A DNA stretch of 64,000 nt from Nocardia otitidiscaviarum NBRC 14405 (lineage in GTDB: Bacteria > Actinomycetota > Actinomycetes > Mycobacteriales > Mycobacteriaceae), in contig NZ_BAGD01000132.1 of assembly GCF_000308635.1 (NCBI RefSeq), positions 1 to 64,000 of the forward strand. The letters are read 5' to 3'. Position 1 is the stretch's first letter; every line of letters starts with the position of its first letter. Shown piece after piece: positions 23,236 through 31,642 of this stretch. The position numbers and the translations under genes are program-made. The notes beneath the pieces were generated by a model. The model did no database searches and had not been told where the DNA came from. It saw nothing but the letters and a program-made list of their open reading frames with translations.

Positions 23236-25062
23236 ATGGGTCACTACAAGAGCAATGTTCGCGACCTCGAGTTCAACCTCTTCGAGGTGCTCGGCATCGG
23301 CAGCCTCCTCGACGGCGGCGCCTACGGTGATCTCGACACCGACACGGTGAAGGAAATGCTCGCGGAGGTCCGCCGCCTCGCCGAGGGCCCGCTCGCGGAG
23401 TCCTTCGCCGACGCCGACCGCAACCCGCCGACCTTCGATCCGGCCACCCACACCGTCACCCTGCCGGAATCCTTCAAGAAGTCCTACAAGGCCCTCGAGG
23501 ACGGCGGCTGGTCCAAGGTTCCGGTGCGCGAGGAGCTCGGCGGCCTCGGCGCCCCGAGCGTCATCGGCTGGGCGCTGGGCGAGATGATCCTCGGCGCCAA
23601 CCCCGCGGCCCAGATGTACGCCGCCGGCGCCGGTTTCGCGCAGGTCTTCTACAACAACGGCACCGACGAGCAGAAGAAGTGGGCGCAGGTCATCGCCGAC
23701 CGCAACTGGGGCGCCACCATGGTGCTGACCGAGCCGGACGCCGGTTCGGACGTCGGCGCCGGCCGCACCAAGGCCGTCCAGCAGGAGGACGGCTCCTGGC
23801 ACATCGAGGGCGTCAAGCGCTTCATCACCTCCGGTGACTCCGACGACCTGTTCGAGAACATCATGCACCTGGTGCTGGCCCGCCCCGAGGGCGCGGGACC
23901 GGGCACCAAGGGCCTGTCGCTGTTCTACGTGCCGAAGTACCACTTCGACTTCGAGACCCAGACCCTGGGTGAGCGCAACGGCGTGTTCGTCACCAATGTC
24001 GAGCACAAGATGGGCATCAAGGTCTCGGCCACCTGTGAGGTCACCTTCGGCGGCCACGGCGTGCCCGCCAAGGGCTGGCTGGTCGGCGAGGTGCACAACG
24101 GCATCGCGCAGATGTTCGACGTCATCGAGAACGCTCGCATGATGGTAGGCACCAAGGCCATCGCCACCCTGTCGACCGGCTACCTGAACGCCCTCGAGTA
24201 CGCCAAGACTCGTGTGCAGGGTGCCGACCTGACCCAGATGACCGACAAGACCGCGCCGCGCGTCACCATCACCCACCACCCGGACGTGCGTCGTTCGCTG
24301 GCCATGCAGAAGGCGTACGCCGAGGGCCTGCGCGCCGTGTATCTGTACACCGCCGCGCACCAGAACGCCGATATCGCCGAGCTGGTCTCGGGTGCCGACA
24401 AGGATCTGGCCTTCCGCGTCAACGACCTGCTGCTGCCCATCGTCAAGGGTGTCGGCTCCGAGCGCGCCTACCAGTACCTGACCGAATCGCTGCAGACCTT
24501 CGGTGGCTCCGGCTTCCTGCAGGACTACCCGATCGAGCAGTACATCCGCGACGCCAAGATCGACTCGCTGTACGAGGGCACCACCGCCATCCAGGCGCAG
24601 GACTTCTTCTTCCGCAAGATCGCCCGCGACCGCGGTGTGGCGCTGGCCCACGTGGCCGGTCAGGTGCAGAAGTTCATCGAGCGCGAGGGTGGCAACGGCC
24701 GCCTGAAGGCCGAGCGCAAGCTGCTCGCCACCGCCCTCGAGGATGTGCAGGCCATGGCCGCCACCCTGACCGGGCACCTGATGGGCGCTCAGCAGGATCC
24801 GAAGGAGCTGTACAAGGTCGGCCTGGGTTCGGTGCGCTTCCTGCTCGCCGTGGGTGACCTGCTCATCGGCTGGCAGCTGCTGGCGCAGGCCGAGGTCGCC
24901 ATCAAGGCCCTCGACGGCGGCTCGACCGAACCCTTCTACCAGGGCAAGGTTGCCACCGCGCAGTTCTTCGCCCGCAATGTCCTGCCGGAGCTGACCTCCG
25001 TCCGCACCGTCCTGTCGAACCTCGACAACGACATCATGGAGCTGGACGAGGCCGCGTTCTAG
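23236..25062 (+). CDS. fadE5: Acyl-CoA dehydrogenase FadE5
   Basis: 608 residues, the long acyl-CoA dehydrogenase type, with FAD-dependent alpha,beta-dehydrogenation of acyl-CoA as the reaction. It is very close to mycobacterial FadE5 (Rv0244c): SNVRDLEFNLFEVLG at the start, TMVLTEPDAGSDVGAGRTKA, GVKRFITSGDSDDLFENI, QTFGGSGFLQDYPIEQYIRD, the EGTTAIQAQDFFF segment carrying the general base Glu, and the ending NDIMELDEAAF. ATG 23236 matches the family start; ATG 23215 would add seven residues. In M. tuberculosis it adjoins fadA2-fabG4-htdX; here about 5.7 kb of other genes separate it from that group. Inverted repeats lie upstream and a 132-bp repeat starts 2 bp after the stop. Confidence 0.96.
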   Translation: MGHYKSNVRDLEFNLFEVLGIGSLLDGGAYGDLDTDTVKEMLAEVRRLAEGPLAESFADADRNPPTFDPATHTVTLPESFKKSYKALEDGGWSKVPVREELGGLGAPSVIGWALGEMILGANPAAQMYAAGAGFAQVFYNNGTDEQKKWAQVIADRNWGATMVLTEPDAGSDVGAGRTKAVQQEDGSWHIEGVKRFITSGDSDDLFENIMHLVLARPEGAGPGTKGLSLFYVPKYHFDFETQTLGERNGVFVTNVEHKMGIKVSATCEVTFGGHGVPAKGWLVGEVHNGIAQMFDVIENARMMVGTKAIATLSTGYLNALEYAKTRVQGADLTQMTDKTAPRVTITHHPDVRRSLAMQKAYAEGLRAVYLYTAAHQNADIAELVSGADKDLAFRVNDLLLPIVKGVGSERAYQYLTESLQTFGGSGFLQDYPIEQYIRDAKIDSLYEGTTAIQAQDFFFRKIARDRGVALAHVAGQVQKFIEREGGNGRLKAERKLLATALEDVQAMAATLTGHLMGAQQDPKELYKVGLGSVRFLLAVGDLLIGWQLLAQAEVAIKALDGGSTEPFYQGKVATAQFFARNVLPELTSVRTVLSNLDNDIMELDEAAF

Positions 25063-25064
25063 TC

Positions 25065-25196
25065 CGCCTCTCCGGGTCTTCAGCGCGCGGCTGAGAGCCG
25101 TCGACCGTCGTGCACGCGTGCCGGCGGTCGACTGCCGAAACCATTCTGGTCGTACCCGGTGAGTTACCCCGGACCTCGCGAAATCAGTTGTCACCT
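25065..25196. repeat. 132-bp interspersed repeat, copy B
   Basis: This is the partner of 6634-6765, aligned gap-free at 107/132 identities. It begins directly after the fadE5 stop codon. It includes a CGGCT-GAG-AGCCG mini-hairpin at its left end. Unlike copy A it has no tandem 45-bp duplication. Confidence 0.85.
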
Positions 25197-25222
25197 CGTG
25201 TGATTCACAAGTTCCATACCGG

Positions 25223-25257
25223 AAAACACTGCGGCCCGGCGGTCCCGGGCCGCAGTG
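25223..25257 (-). terminator. Terminator hairpin between fadE5 and the VanW gene
   Basis: A perfect 13-bp stem (25227-25239 with 25245-25257) with a 5-nt loop. On the minus strand it is followed by TTTT (25226-25223), making it a canonical terminator for the VanW-family transcript. On the plus strand it could stop fadE5 without a U-tract. Confidence 0.8.
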
Positions 25258-25314
25258 CTGTGTGTGGACGGTTCGGTCAGGCTGTCCATCGGGCCAACGG
25301 CATATGTCGATTCG

Positions 25315-25329
25315 GTTACCTCAGGTAAC
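25315..25329. promoter_or_regulatory. 15-bp palindrome GTTACCTCAGGTAAC
   Basis: Perfect 7-bp arms around a central C, in the convergent gap after fadE5. Its half-sites (GTTACC/GGTAAC) resemble those upstream of fadE5 at 23112-23136, suggesting the same regulator, although no promoter is obvious here. Confidence 0.4.
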
Positions 25330-25341
25330 AACTCACATCGG

Positions 25342-25391
25342 TTCTCCACAGCTGTGCATCGGGTTATCCACAGCTGGTGGATAACCCGATG
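25342..25391. other. DnaA-box cluster within a perfect 15-bp stem-loop
   Basis: TTATCCACA (25364-25372) is a perfect DnaA box. TTCTCCACA (25342-25350) is one base from it, and an inverted TTATCCACC lies at 25384-25376. The region also forms a hairpin: 25357-25371 pairs perfectly with 25377-25391 around AGCTG. It ends 36 bp before the VanW stop codon. It may be a DnaA-binding locus, a terminator-like structure, or both. oriC itself is not indicated, since no dnaA, dnaN or rpmH gene is present. Confidence 0.5.
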
Positions 25392-25427
25392 GTGTTGCGC
25401 CGTGGAGGTTTTCGGCAGGAGAGAAGG

Positions 25428-27224
25428 TCAGCGGCCCGAGTCCTCGTCCGCGTCGTCACCCGAATCCTCGCCCGGCGCTACGCACTTCACGACCGGGATG
25501 GGGTCGTACTTCACCGTGCGGGTGTGGCGGGAGATCTCCTTGCCGGTGCGGTAGTCGCGGATGACGCGGGTGTCGGAGGTGGTGAAACCGGGTGCGCCCT
25601 CGGTGGCGATGCAGTCGTCGCCCTTGGGGAGGGTGATGGTGGTGGGTTCGGTCTCCTTGGTGCGGGGACCCGGGATGGATTCCACGTCAACGGTTTTGGT
25701 GCTCCACAGGCGCACGGTAACGGTGGAGCTGTCGGCGCTGGCCTCGATGTAGACGCCGTAGGGGGTGTTGTTGCGGAACTGGAGGTCGATCGCGCCGTCG
25801 AAGACCGTGGCCTCACGCGCGGCCGGATAGCGCGAGATGTAGTAGCTGTGCTCGGTGTGCCCCGCGTCCTCCATACCGGCGAAATAGGCGGCGTTGTAGA
25901 GCGTGGTGGCGAACTGGCTGATACCGCCGCCGACCGCGGTGCTGGGGCGGCCCTTGTCGATGATGCCGGATTCCACATAGCCCTCGGCGGCCCCGCGGGT
26001 ACCGGTGAAACCGTTGAGCGAGAAGGTATCTCCGGGCAGCACGATCGCACCGTTCACCTTGGCGGCCACGGTGCGGATATTGACGCCGGACGGCCCGCTG
26101 AATCCGCCGGTGGTGAACGAGCCCACCACCTCGACCAGGCCCAGCTTCTCGGCGGCCTCGGTGGTCAGCTTGGGCTGCACCGGCTCGTAGACCACCGCCG
26201 CGGTGCGCTCACCGGTGGCGCTCACCAGTTGCGGGAGCGCCTCGAGGGTCTTCGGCCAGGAGATCTTGTCGCCCACCACGGCGGGCACCAGCGTGAGTCG
26301 GTTGCCGCCGGGTTCGAAGGTGGCGTCCTTCGGTTCCACCTCGGTCGGCGCCAGCTGCGGTGCGAGCGCGGCGATCGCGGCATCGTTGTCGTAGGCGAGG
26401 GTCAGACCACCGTGACCGTCGGGGGTGAAGCGCAGCACGGTCGCGAGCTGCGCGGGTTCGAGGGTCCCGTTGCCGCCCTTGCCGGTGAACGTCACCGGCG
26501 ACTGCACAGCGGGTTCGGCGAGGGTGCTCACCGCGGTGTCCACACCCTGCCGCGTCACCTCCGCGCGGGTCGAGATCACCGGCAGGTCCAGGACGCCGCC
26601 GTCGGCCCAGTGCTCGAGCAGGGTGGTACGGGCAGCCGATGCGTCCAGTACTCGACCGGGTACCGGATACACCGGCACGGGTCTGGCGTCCTCGAAACGC
26701 ACGGTGCCCTCGACCGGTTGCCGGTCGAGGGCGCGCAGTTCCTGCACCTGCCGGTCCAGCGCCGCGTCGTCGACAGCGGCGACCGGGGACACCGCGCGAT
26801 CGGTGAACAGCGACGCCAGCCGGACGAACGGGTTGAGCGGCTGGCCGCCGATCCGGTCCCAGGTGGCGGTCCAGTCCACCCCCAGGCCGGCATCGGCGGG
26901 CACGAAGGTCGCGCTCTCGTCGCCGACGCGGACGGTCAGCGGCTGGGTGGCACGGCTGTTCAGCTCCAGCTCCAGGACCGACTGCGCGGCGGCGCGGTCC
27001 ATGCCGCCGATCTCGATGCCCGCCACCTGGACCCCGCGCGGCACCTCGCCGGAGGACGTCGCCCAGTCCGCGGCGTAGGCGATACCGGACAGCGCCATCA
27101 GCACACCGGCTGCGATTCCGGCGCGGCGGGCGGTAGCCGAGTCGAGGAACCGGGTGCCGGGCTCGGGCTCCGGACCGGTGTTCCGAGTCGGCGTGTGGCG
27201 ACCGGTACTGGATCCGCTGGTCAC
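25428..27224 (-). CDS. VanW-family envelope protein with peptidoglycan-binding-like domain
   Basis: 598 residues. A cytoplasmic N-terminus is followed by one TM helix (about 34-52, AGIAAGVLMALSGIAYA), so the rest is extracytoplasmic. It contains two YoaR/PG_binding_4-like repeats (roughly 60-170 and 200-330). The C-terminal VanW domain shows SGVNIRTVAAKVNGAIVLPG, DTFSLNGFTG, GGGISQFATTLYNAAYFAG and YISRYPAAREATV. VanW occurs in vancomycin-resistance clusters, but its biochemical role is unknown. GTG 27224 is preceded by GGGAGGG. The downstream end has its own terminator. Acidic Asp/Glu-rich C-terminus. Confidence 0.92.
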   Translation of the reverse strand: MTSGSSTGRHTPTRNTGPEPEPGTRFLDSATARRAGIAAGVLMALSGIAYAADWATSSGEVPRGVQVAGIEIGGMDRAAAQSVLELELNSRATQPLTVRVGDESATFVPADAGLGVDWTATWDRIGGQPLNPFVRLASLFTDRAVSPVAAVDDAALDRQVQELRALDRQPVEGTVRFEDARPVPVYPVPGRVLDASAARTTLLEHWADGGVLDLPVISTRAEVTRQGVDTAVSTLAEPAVQSPVTFTGKGGNGTLEPAQLATVLRFTPDGHGGLTLAYDNDAAIAALAPQLAPTEVEPKDATFEPGGNRLTLVPAVVGDKISWPKTLEALPQLVSATGERTAAVVYEPVQPKLTTEAAEKLGLVEVVGSFTTGGFSGPSGVNIRTVAAKVNGAIVLPGDTFSLNGFTGTRGAAEGYVESGIIDKGRPSTAVGGGISQFATTLYNAAYFAGMEDAGHTEHSYYISRYPAAREATVFDGAIDLQFRNNTPYGVYIEASADSSTVTVRLWSTKTVDVESIPGPRTKETEPTTITLPKGDDCIATEGAPGFTTSDTRVIRDYRTGKEISRHTRTVKYDPIPVVKCVAPGEDSGDDADEDSGR

Positions 27225-27558
27225 GAACCACCCTCCCGATGGTCGGAGAAAAGGGCACCCGCGCACGCGAGCTCACCGCACACCATAATGGGAGACACCG
27301 GCATCCGACGATTCCCTGGCCCACGGCAAACCCTGTGCAACAGGTCACTGAACAAGGAAAGAGCCCCGTGCGGTTGCCGGGTCGGGGGTCTGGCAACAGC
27401 ACGGAGCCACCCTCTCTATCGAGCCCCGTCAGCGTGCGTTACACCCCGCGCCCGGGAATCCCGGAAATAACTCGAAACCGGCGAGCGGGACAATCGAGGA
27501 GGTTGCTACCGCAGCGCTCGGCCACGCCGAGGATCGAGACGACTCGAGGGAGATGAGT
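27225..27558. other. Divergent intergenic region, 334 bp
   Basis: This lies between the VanW gene (minus) and gnd (plus) and should hold both promoters. I see no gene, repeat or convincing -35/-10 pair. Confidence 0.4.
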
Positions 27559-28587
27559 ATGCAGCTGGGAATGATCGGCCTGGGCCGGATGGGCGCCAAT
27601 ATCGTGCGCCGCATCGCCGCCGCCGGACACACCGCGGTGGGATACGACCGCAACGGCCCGCATGTCGACGAGCTCGGCGCGGAACTCGGCGACCGCTTCT
27701 CCGGCACCACCGACCTGCCGAAGTTCGTGGCCATGCTGGAGACCCCCCGCGTGGTCTGGGTGATGATCCCCGCCGGAGCCACCGGCGCGGTCATCGACCA
27801 GCTCGCCGACCTGCTGGAGCCCGGCGACATCATCATCGACGGCGGCAACAGCCGCTACCACGAGGACATCGCACGGGCGCAAGCGCTGCGGCCCAAGGGG
27901 ATTCACTACCTGGACATCGGCACCTCGGGCGGCGTGTTCGGCCGCGACCGGGGCTTCTGCCTGATGATCGGCGGCGAGGCCGAACAGGTGGAATACCTCG
28001 AACCGCTGCTGAAGTCCATCGCCCCCGGGGTCGAGGCCGCGCCGCGCACCCCCGGCCGCACCGGCGAACCGTCGCCCGCCGAGCAGGGCTATCTGCACTG
28101 CGGCCCCGCAGGCGCGGGCCACTTCGTGAAGATGGTGCACAACGGCATCGAGTACGGGGCCATGGCCGCCTACGCCGAGGGCATGAACATCCTGCACAAG
28201 GCGAATGTGGGCAAGCAGCGGGATGTCGAGCACTCCGCCGAGGTGACCCCCCTCGAACATCCCGAGTACTACCGCTACGACATCGATATTCCCGAGGTCA
28301 CCGAGGTGTGGCGGCGCGGTTCGGTGGTCGCCTCCTGGCTGCTCGACCTCACCGCGGCCGAACTGCACGCCGACCCGAACCTGGACTCCTTCGGCGGTCG
28401 CGTCTCCGACTCCGGCGAGGGCCGCTGGACCCTCGACGCCGCCATCGACGAGGGAGTGCCCGCACCCGTGCTCGCCGCCGCGCTCTTCCAGCGCTTCTCC
28501 TCGCGCGGTGAATCGCTGTACGCCGACAAGGTGCTCTCCGCCATGCGCCAGGCGTTCGGCGGACACCACGAGCTACCCGGGAAGTAG
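27559..28587 (+). CDS. gnd: 6-phosphogluconate dehydrogenase (decarboxylating), short type
   Basis: 342 residues, the short (GntZ/YqeC, Gnd2-like) form versus about 470 for the long form. The Rossmann motif is MIGLGRMGANIVRRIA; DGGNSRYHEDIARAQAL and GTSGGVFGRDRGFCLMIGG are family signatures, and GPAGAGHFVKMVHNGIEYG carries the catalytic Lys and the substrate site. It oxidises 6-phosphogluconate to ribulose 5-phosphate and CO2. The shorter C-terminal domain and loop usually go with NAD preference, which is inference. ATG 27559 has GGGAG at good spacing; ATG 27553 is two codons earlier. Confidence 0.94.
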   Translation: MQLGMIGLGRMGANIVRRIAAAGHTAVGYDRNGPHVDELGAELGDRFSGTTDLPKFVAMLETPRVVWVMIPAGATGAVIDQLADLLEPGDIIIDGGNSRYHEDIARAQALRPKGIHYLDIGTSGGVFGRDRGFCLMIGGEAEQVEYLEPLLKSIAPGVEAAPRTPGRTGEPSPAEQGYLHCGPAGAGHFVKMVHNGIEYGAMAAYAEGMNILHKANVGKQRDVEHSAEVTPLEHPEYYRYDIDIPEVTEVWRRGSVVASWLLDLTAAELHADPNLDSFGGRVSDSGEGRWTLDAAIDEGVPAPVLAAALFQRFSSRGESLYADKVLSAMRQAFGGHHELPGK

Positions 28588-28642
28588 CCGCCGGGCCGGA
28601 GTCGGGGTGGGCGGCCGTGCCGGTGGCGGCTACCGTCGGGGC

Positions 28643-29806
28643 ATGCGCATCTTCCCCGGGATCGTGCTCGCCATGGCCGCGGTCGTGCTGACCGCCTGCT
28701 CCGGTGGCGGTGGCGAGACCGCCGCCGACCGGTCCTCCACCACCACCGGTGCCACCGACACCACCACCGGAACGACCAGCACTGCGGCGCAACAGGATTG
28801 CGCCGCGGGGTACCTGGCGCAGTTCACCCTGCGGCAGAAGCTGGCGCAGCTGATCACCGTGGGTGTCACCGACGCCGCGGACGCGGAGAACGTAGTGCGC
28901 ACCGAACAGGTGGGCGGCATCTTCGTAGGCGGCTGGACCGATAAGGCGCTGCTGGGCCAGGGGCAGATCGACGCGGTGCTGGCGGCGTCGCGTACCCCGC
29001 TCATGGTGACCGTCGACGAGGAGGGCGGACGGGTGTCGCGGCTGCGCGACCTCATCGGCTCGGCCCCGTCGGCGCGGGCGGTCGCCCAGACCATGAGCGT
29101 GGAGGAGTACTACCAGCTCAGTCTGGAGCGCGGTCGGAAGATGAAGGCGCTCGGCATCACCGTGGACTTCGCGCCCGATGTGGACGTGAGCAGCCAGCCC
29201 GACGACTCGGTGATCGGCGACCGGTCCTACTCCGACGATCCCCAGGTGGTCACGGAGTACGCCGGGGCGTTCATCCGGGCCATGAACGAGGCCGGGGTGG
29301 GCACGGTCATGAAGCACTTCCCGGGCCACGGCGCGGGGTCGGGCGATTCGCACACCGGCGCGGTGCGCACGCCGCCGCTGGCACAGCTGCTGGACCGCGA
29401 TCTGGTGCCGTTTCGGGGGCTGATCGAATCCGGCGCGGCGGTCATGATCGGACATCTCGATGTGCCCGGACTCACCACCCCGAATGTGCCCGCGAGTATC
29501 AGTCCCGAGGTGATGGCACTGCTGCGCACCGGTACCGGCTACGGTGCGGCACCCTTCGACGGAGTGATCTTCACCGACGATCTGGGCGGCATGGCGGCCA
29601 TCACCGATCGGATGTCGATCGCGGAGGCGGTGGAATCCGCCCTGGTCGCGGGGGCGGACAATGCCCTGTGGATTACCACCGACGCGGTGACGAGCGTTCT
29701 CGACCGACTCGAGCAGGCGGTCGCCAGTGGCCGTCTGCCGGATAGCCAGGTGGATGCCTCGGTACTGCGCATGGCAAGGTTCAAGGGCACTGGGCCGCGC
29801 TGCTGA
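28643..29806 (+). CDS. lpqI: Lipoprotein beta-N-acetylhexosaminidase LpqI (GH3)
   Basis: 387 residues. A lipoprotein signal with lipobox LTAC is followed by a Thr/Ser-rich spacer, then a GH3 NagZ-type barrel. Catalytic signatures are KHFPGHGAGSGDSHTG, with the Asp-His pair that acts as acid/base, and FTDDLGGMAA with the Asp nucleophile. It would release GlcNAc from muropeptides on the outer membrane face during cell-wall recycling, as shown for mycobacterial LpqI (Rv0237). TACCGT six bases upstream of the ATG suggests a leaderless start. It precedes the TetR gene, as in M. tuberculosis. Confidence 0.94.
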   Translation: MRIFPGIVLAMAAVVLTACSGGGGETAADRSSTTTGATDTTTGTTSTAAQQDCAAGYLAQFTLRQKLAQLITVGVTDAADAENVVRTEQVGGIFVGGWTDKALLGQGQIDAVLAASRTPLMVTVDEEGGRVSRLRDLIGSAPSARAVAQTMSVEEYYQLSLERGRKMKALGITVDFAPDVDVSSQPDDSVIGDRSYSDDPQVVTEYAGAFIRAMNEAGVGTVMKHFPGHGAGSGDSHTGAVRTPPLAQLLDRDLVPFRGLIESGAAVMIGHLDVPGLTTPNVPASISPEVMALLRTGTGYGAAPFDGVIFTDDLGGMAAITDRMSIAEAVESALVAGADNALWITTDAVTSVLDRLEQAVASGRLPDSQVDASVLRMARFKGTGPRC

Positions 29807-29894
29807 CGTCTGGACGACCGGCGACCGAGAAGCCCTTATCGACGCTGCACGGTGCGTATCGCGAGCGAATCTTCCGCAATGTTGAGCTCGCGGA

Positions 29895-29912
29895 ACTTAC
29901 CATGGAGTAAGA
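29895..29912. promoter_or_regulatory. TetR operator (autoregulatory site)
   Basis: ACTTACCATGGAGTAAGA lies 30 bp before the start of the TetR gene and overlaps a possible -10 (TAAGAT). It shares ACTTAC-N6-GTAAG with the site at 33074-33091 in the fabG4/fadA2 divergent promoter. Autorepression is inferred. Confidence 0.7.
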
Positions 29913-29942
29913 TAAGGGTTTCGACATGTCCTAGGAGTGTGG

Positions 29943-30548
29943 ATGGCAGGCGGAACGAAGCGGCTACCCCGGGCGGTTCGTGAGCAGCAGATGCTGGACG
30001 CCGCCGTAACGGTGTTCTCGCACAAGGGCTATCACGACACCTCCATGGACGCGATCGCGGCCGAGGCCAAGATCTCCAAGCCCATGCTGTACCTGTACTA
30101 CGGCTCCAAGGACGAGTTGTTCCGCGCCTGCATCCACCGCGAGAGCATGCGTTTCATCGAGGCCGTCGCGGTGGCGGGCAACCCGAAACTGACCCCGCAC
30201 GAGCAATTGCGGGCGGGCCTCGAGGCCTTCCTGTCCTACGTGGACAACAATCGGCTGTCCTGGCAGGTGCTCTACCGGCAGGCGCTGAACCAGCAACCGT
30301 TCGCGCCGGACATCATCAACAGCCGCGACCGGATCATCGAACTCACCGCCAAACTGCTGGAATCCAGCGCCAAGTACGCCGAACCGGGCACCAATTTCGA
30401 GATCGTGTCCGTCGCCGTGATCGGCGCGGGCGAGGCCATCGCCGACCGCGTCGCCAGCGGCGAGGTCGAGGTCCGCCAGGCCGTGGACCTGCTGGACAAT
30501 CTGGCCTGGCGCGGTCTGGCCGGACGCAAACCGGAACCCGCCGAGTAG
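29943..30548 (+). CDS. TetR-family transcriptional regulator (Rv0238-like)
   Basis: 201 residues. The HTH is at about 10-56: REQQMLDAAVTVFSHKGYHD, then TSMDAIAAEAKISKPMLYLYYGSKDELF. The C-terminal ligand domain has a TetR_C arrangement. ATG 29943 has AGGAG five bases upstream. It follows lpqI and converges on htdX, the same order as Rv0237-Rv0238 and Rv0241c. The shared operator suggests it represses itself and the htdX-fabG4/fadA2 genes, with an acyl-CoA or fatty acid as possible ligand (inference). Confidence 0.93.
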   Translation: MAGGTKRLPRAVREQQMLDAAVTVFSHKGYHDTSMDAIAAEAKISKPMLYLYYGSKDELFRACIHRESMRFIEAVAVAGNPKLTPHEQLRAGLEAFLSYVDNNRLSWQVLYRQALNQQPFAPDIINSRDRIIELTAKLLESSAKYAEPGTNFEIVSVAVIGAGEAIADRVASGEVEVRQAVDLLDNLAWRGLAGRKPEPAE

Positions 30549-30632
30549 GGCGGCCGCCGCGCGGTTCCAGCGCGCCCACCGCGAGCGGCTGCGGCGCGGC
30601 CCTGCACGGAACGGCTGCCCCTCGAAAGCACA

Positions 30633-30708
30633 GAGCCGCGCACCGGGTCACCGAACCGGATGTCGATACCCCTGCGAGCCGACATTCGGTTGGGACGGTG
30701 CGCGGCTC
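30633..30708. terminator. Long imperfect hairpin between convergent TetR and htdX genes
   Basis: Outer arms GAGCCGCGCACCG (30633-30645) and CGGTGCGCGGCTC (30696-30708) pair perfectly. Inner arms AACCGGATGTCG (30654-30665) and CGACATTCGGTT (30680-30691) match at 11 of 12. It is likely a bidirectional terminator; the two-part arms are more elaborate than usual. Confidence 0.6.
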
Positions 30709-30772
30709 CGGTCCCCCTGGTCCGGGGTCGAGCTTCGCGCGGGGCGGTCGAGAGATCCGACCGCCCGGCAAC

Positions 30773-31642
30773 TCAACGCAGCGTAGCGGTCAGGTGCGGG
30801 TACCCCTTCTTCGGGTGGCGCAGGGCCAGGTCCCAGCCGCCTTCCACCTGGTCGGCGTAGACGTTCACCGTGGACGGCAGGAGGATCGGCTTGCCGAACT
30901 TGACGTCGTAGGTGGCCTTGCCGGGGACACGGCCCTCGATATTGGCGAGCACGTTCGCCGCCGACCACATGCCGTGCGCGATGGGCTTCGGGAAGCCGAA
31001 CGCCTTGGCCCCCAGCGCCGAGGTGTGGATGGGGTTGTGGTCACCCGACGCCGCGGCGTACCGGTTGATCATCTGCTGATCCACGCGGGTCTGGCGCATC
31101 GGCGGCGGCGGCACCTCGTCCGGCTTGGGCTCGGGCTTGGGGCCACCCGACAGCGAGGTGCGCTGCTGGTGCAGGAAGGTGGTGACCTGCCGCCACACCT
31201 GCTCACGGCCGACGCTCACCGCGGTGACGGCGTCCACCAGCAGGCCCTTGGGGTGCTCGCGCAGGTTCTCGATATGGGTCTCGAAATCCAGCGGCTCCGA
31301 CACCGAGATGTCGCGGGTGCGCTCGATCAGGTTCTGCGCGTGCACCGCGCCCACCGCGACGAACGGGAAGTCGCGGGCCACCACCAGCTGCATGGCCAGC
31401 GGGAAGCTCAGGATGAACGGGTAGGTCAGCGGCAGCGCGTCGCCGAAGCGCAGACCGGTGGCCCGGCAGTAGGCCGACAGGTGATCGGGATCGACCCGCA
31501 GCCCCTGCAACTTCACCACCCGGTCGGGCAGTGTGGACGGCCGGTTCGACAGACCCGGCACCGGAATGGCCCCCAGCGCCGCCTTGACGAAAAGGCTGCT
31601 GTTCTTCGGGGTTTCGGTGAGCGTGATGGTCTCGGTCATCAT
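30773..31642 (-). CDS. htdX: (R)-3-hydroxyacyl dehydratase HtdX (MaoC-like)
   Basis: 289 residues, a double hot-dog protein. The C-terminal half holds the hydratase-2 motif with catalytic Asp and His, YAAASGDHNPIHTSALGAKA, then FPKPIAHGMWSAANVL; the N-terminal hot-dog is non-catalytic. By analogy with mycobacterial HtdX (Rv0241c) it dehydrates (R)-3-hydroxyacyl-CoA or -ACP, working with FabG4. The ATG overlaps the fabG4 stop by 4 bp (ATGA), so the two are translationally coupled. Confidence 0.94.
   Translation of the reverse strand: MMTETITLTETPKNSSLFVKAALGAIPVPGLSNRPSTLPDRVVKLQGLRVDPDHLSAYCRATGLRFGDALPLTYPFILSFPLAMQLVVARDFPFVAVGAVHAQNLIERTRDISVSEPLDFETHIENLREHPKGLLVDAVTAVSVGREQVWRQVTTFLHQQRTSLSGGPKPEPKPDEVPPPPMRQTRVDQQMINRYAAASGDHNPIHTSALGAKAFGFPKPIAHGMWSAANVLANIEGRVPGKATYDVKFGKPILLPSTVNVYADQVEGGWDLALRHPKKGYPHLTATLR

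Noticed and set aside
23212..25194. A 660-codon open frame antisense to fadE5
   Set aside because: It is a base-composition shadow of a high-G+C gene; its translation is Gly/Val/His-rich with no family, while the plus strand encodes a textbook FadE5.
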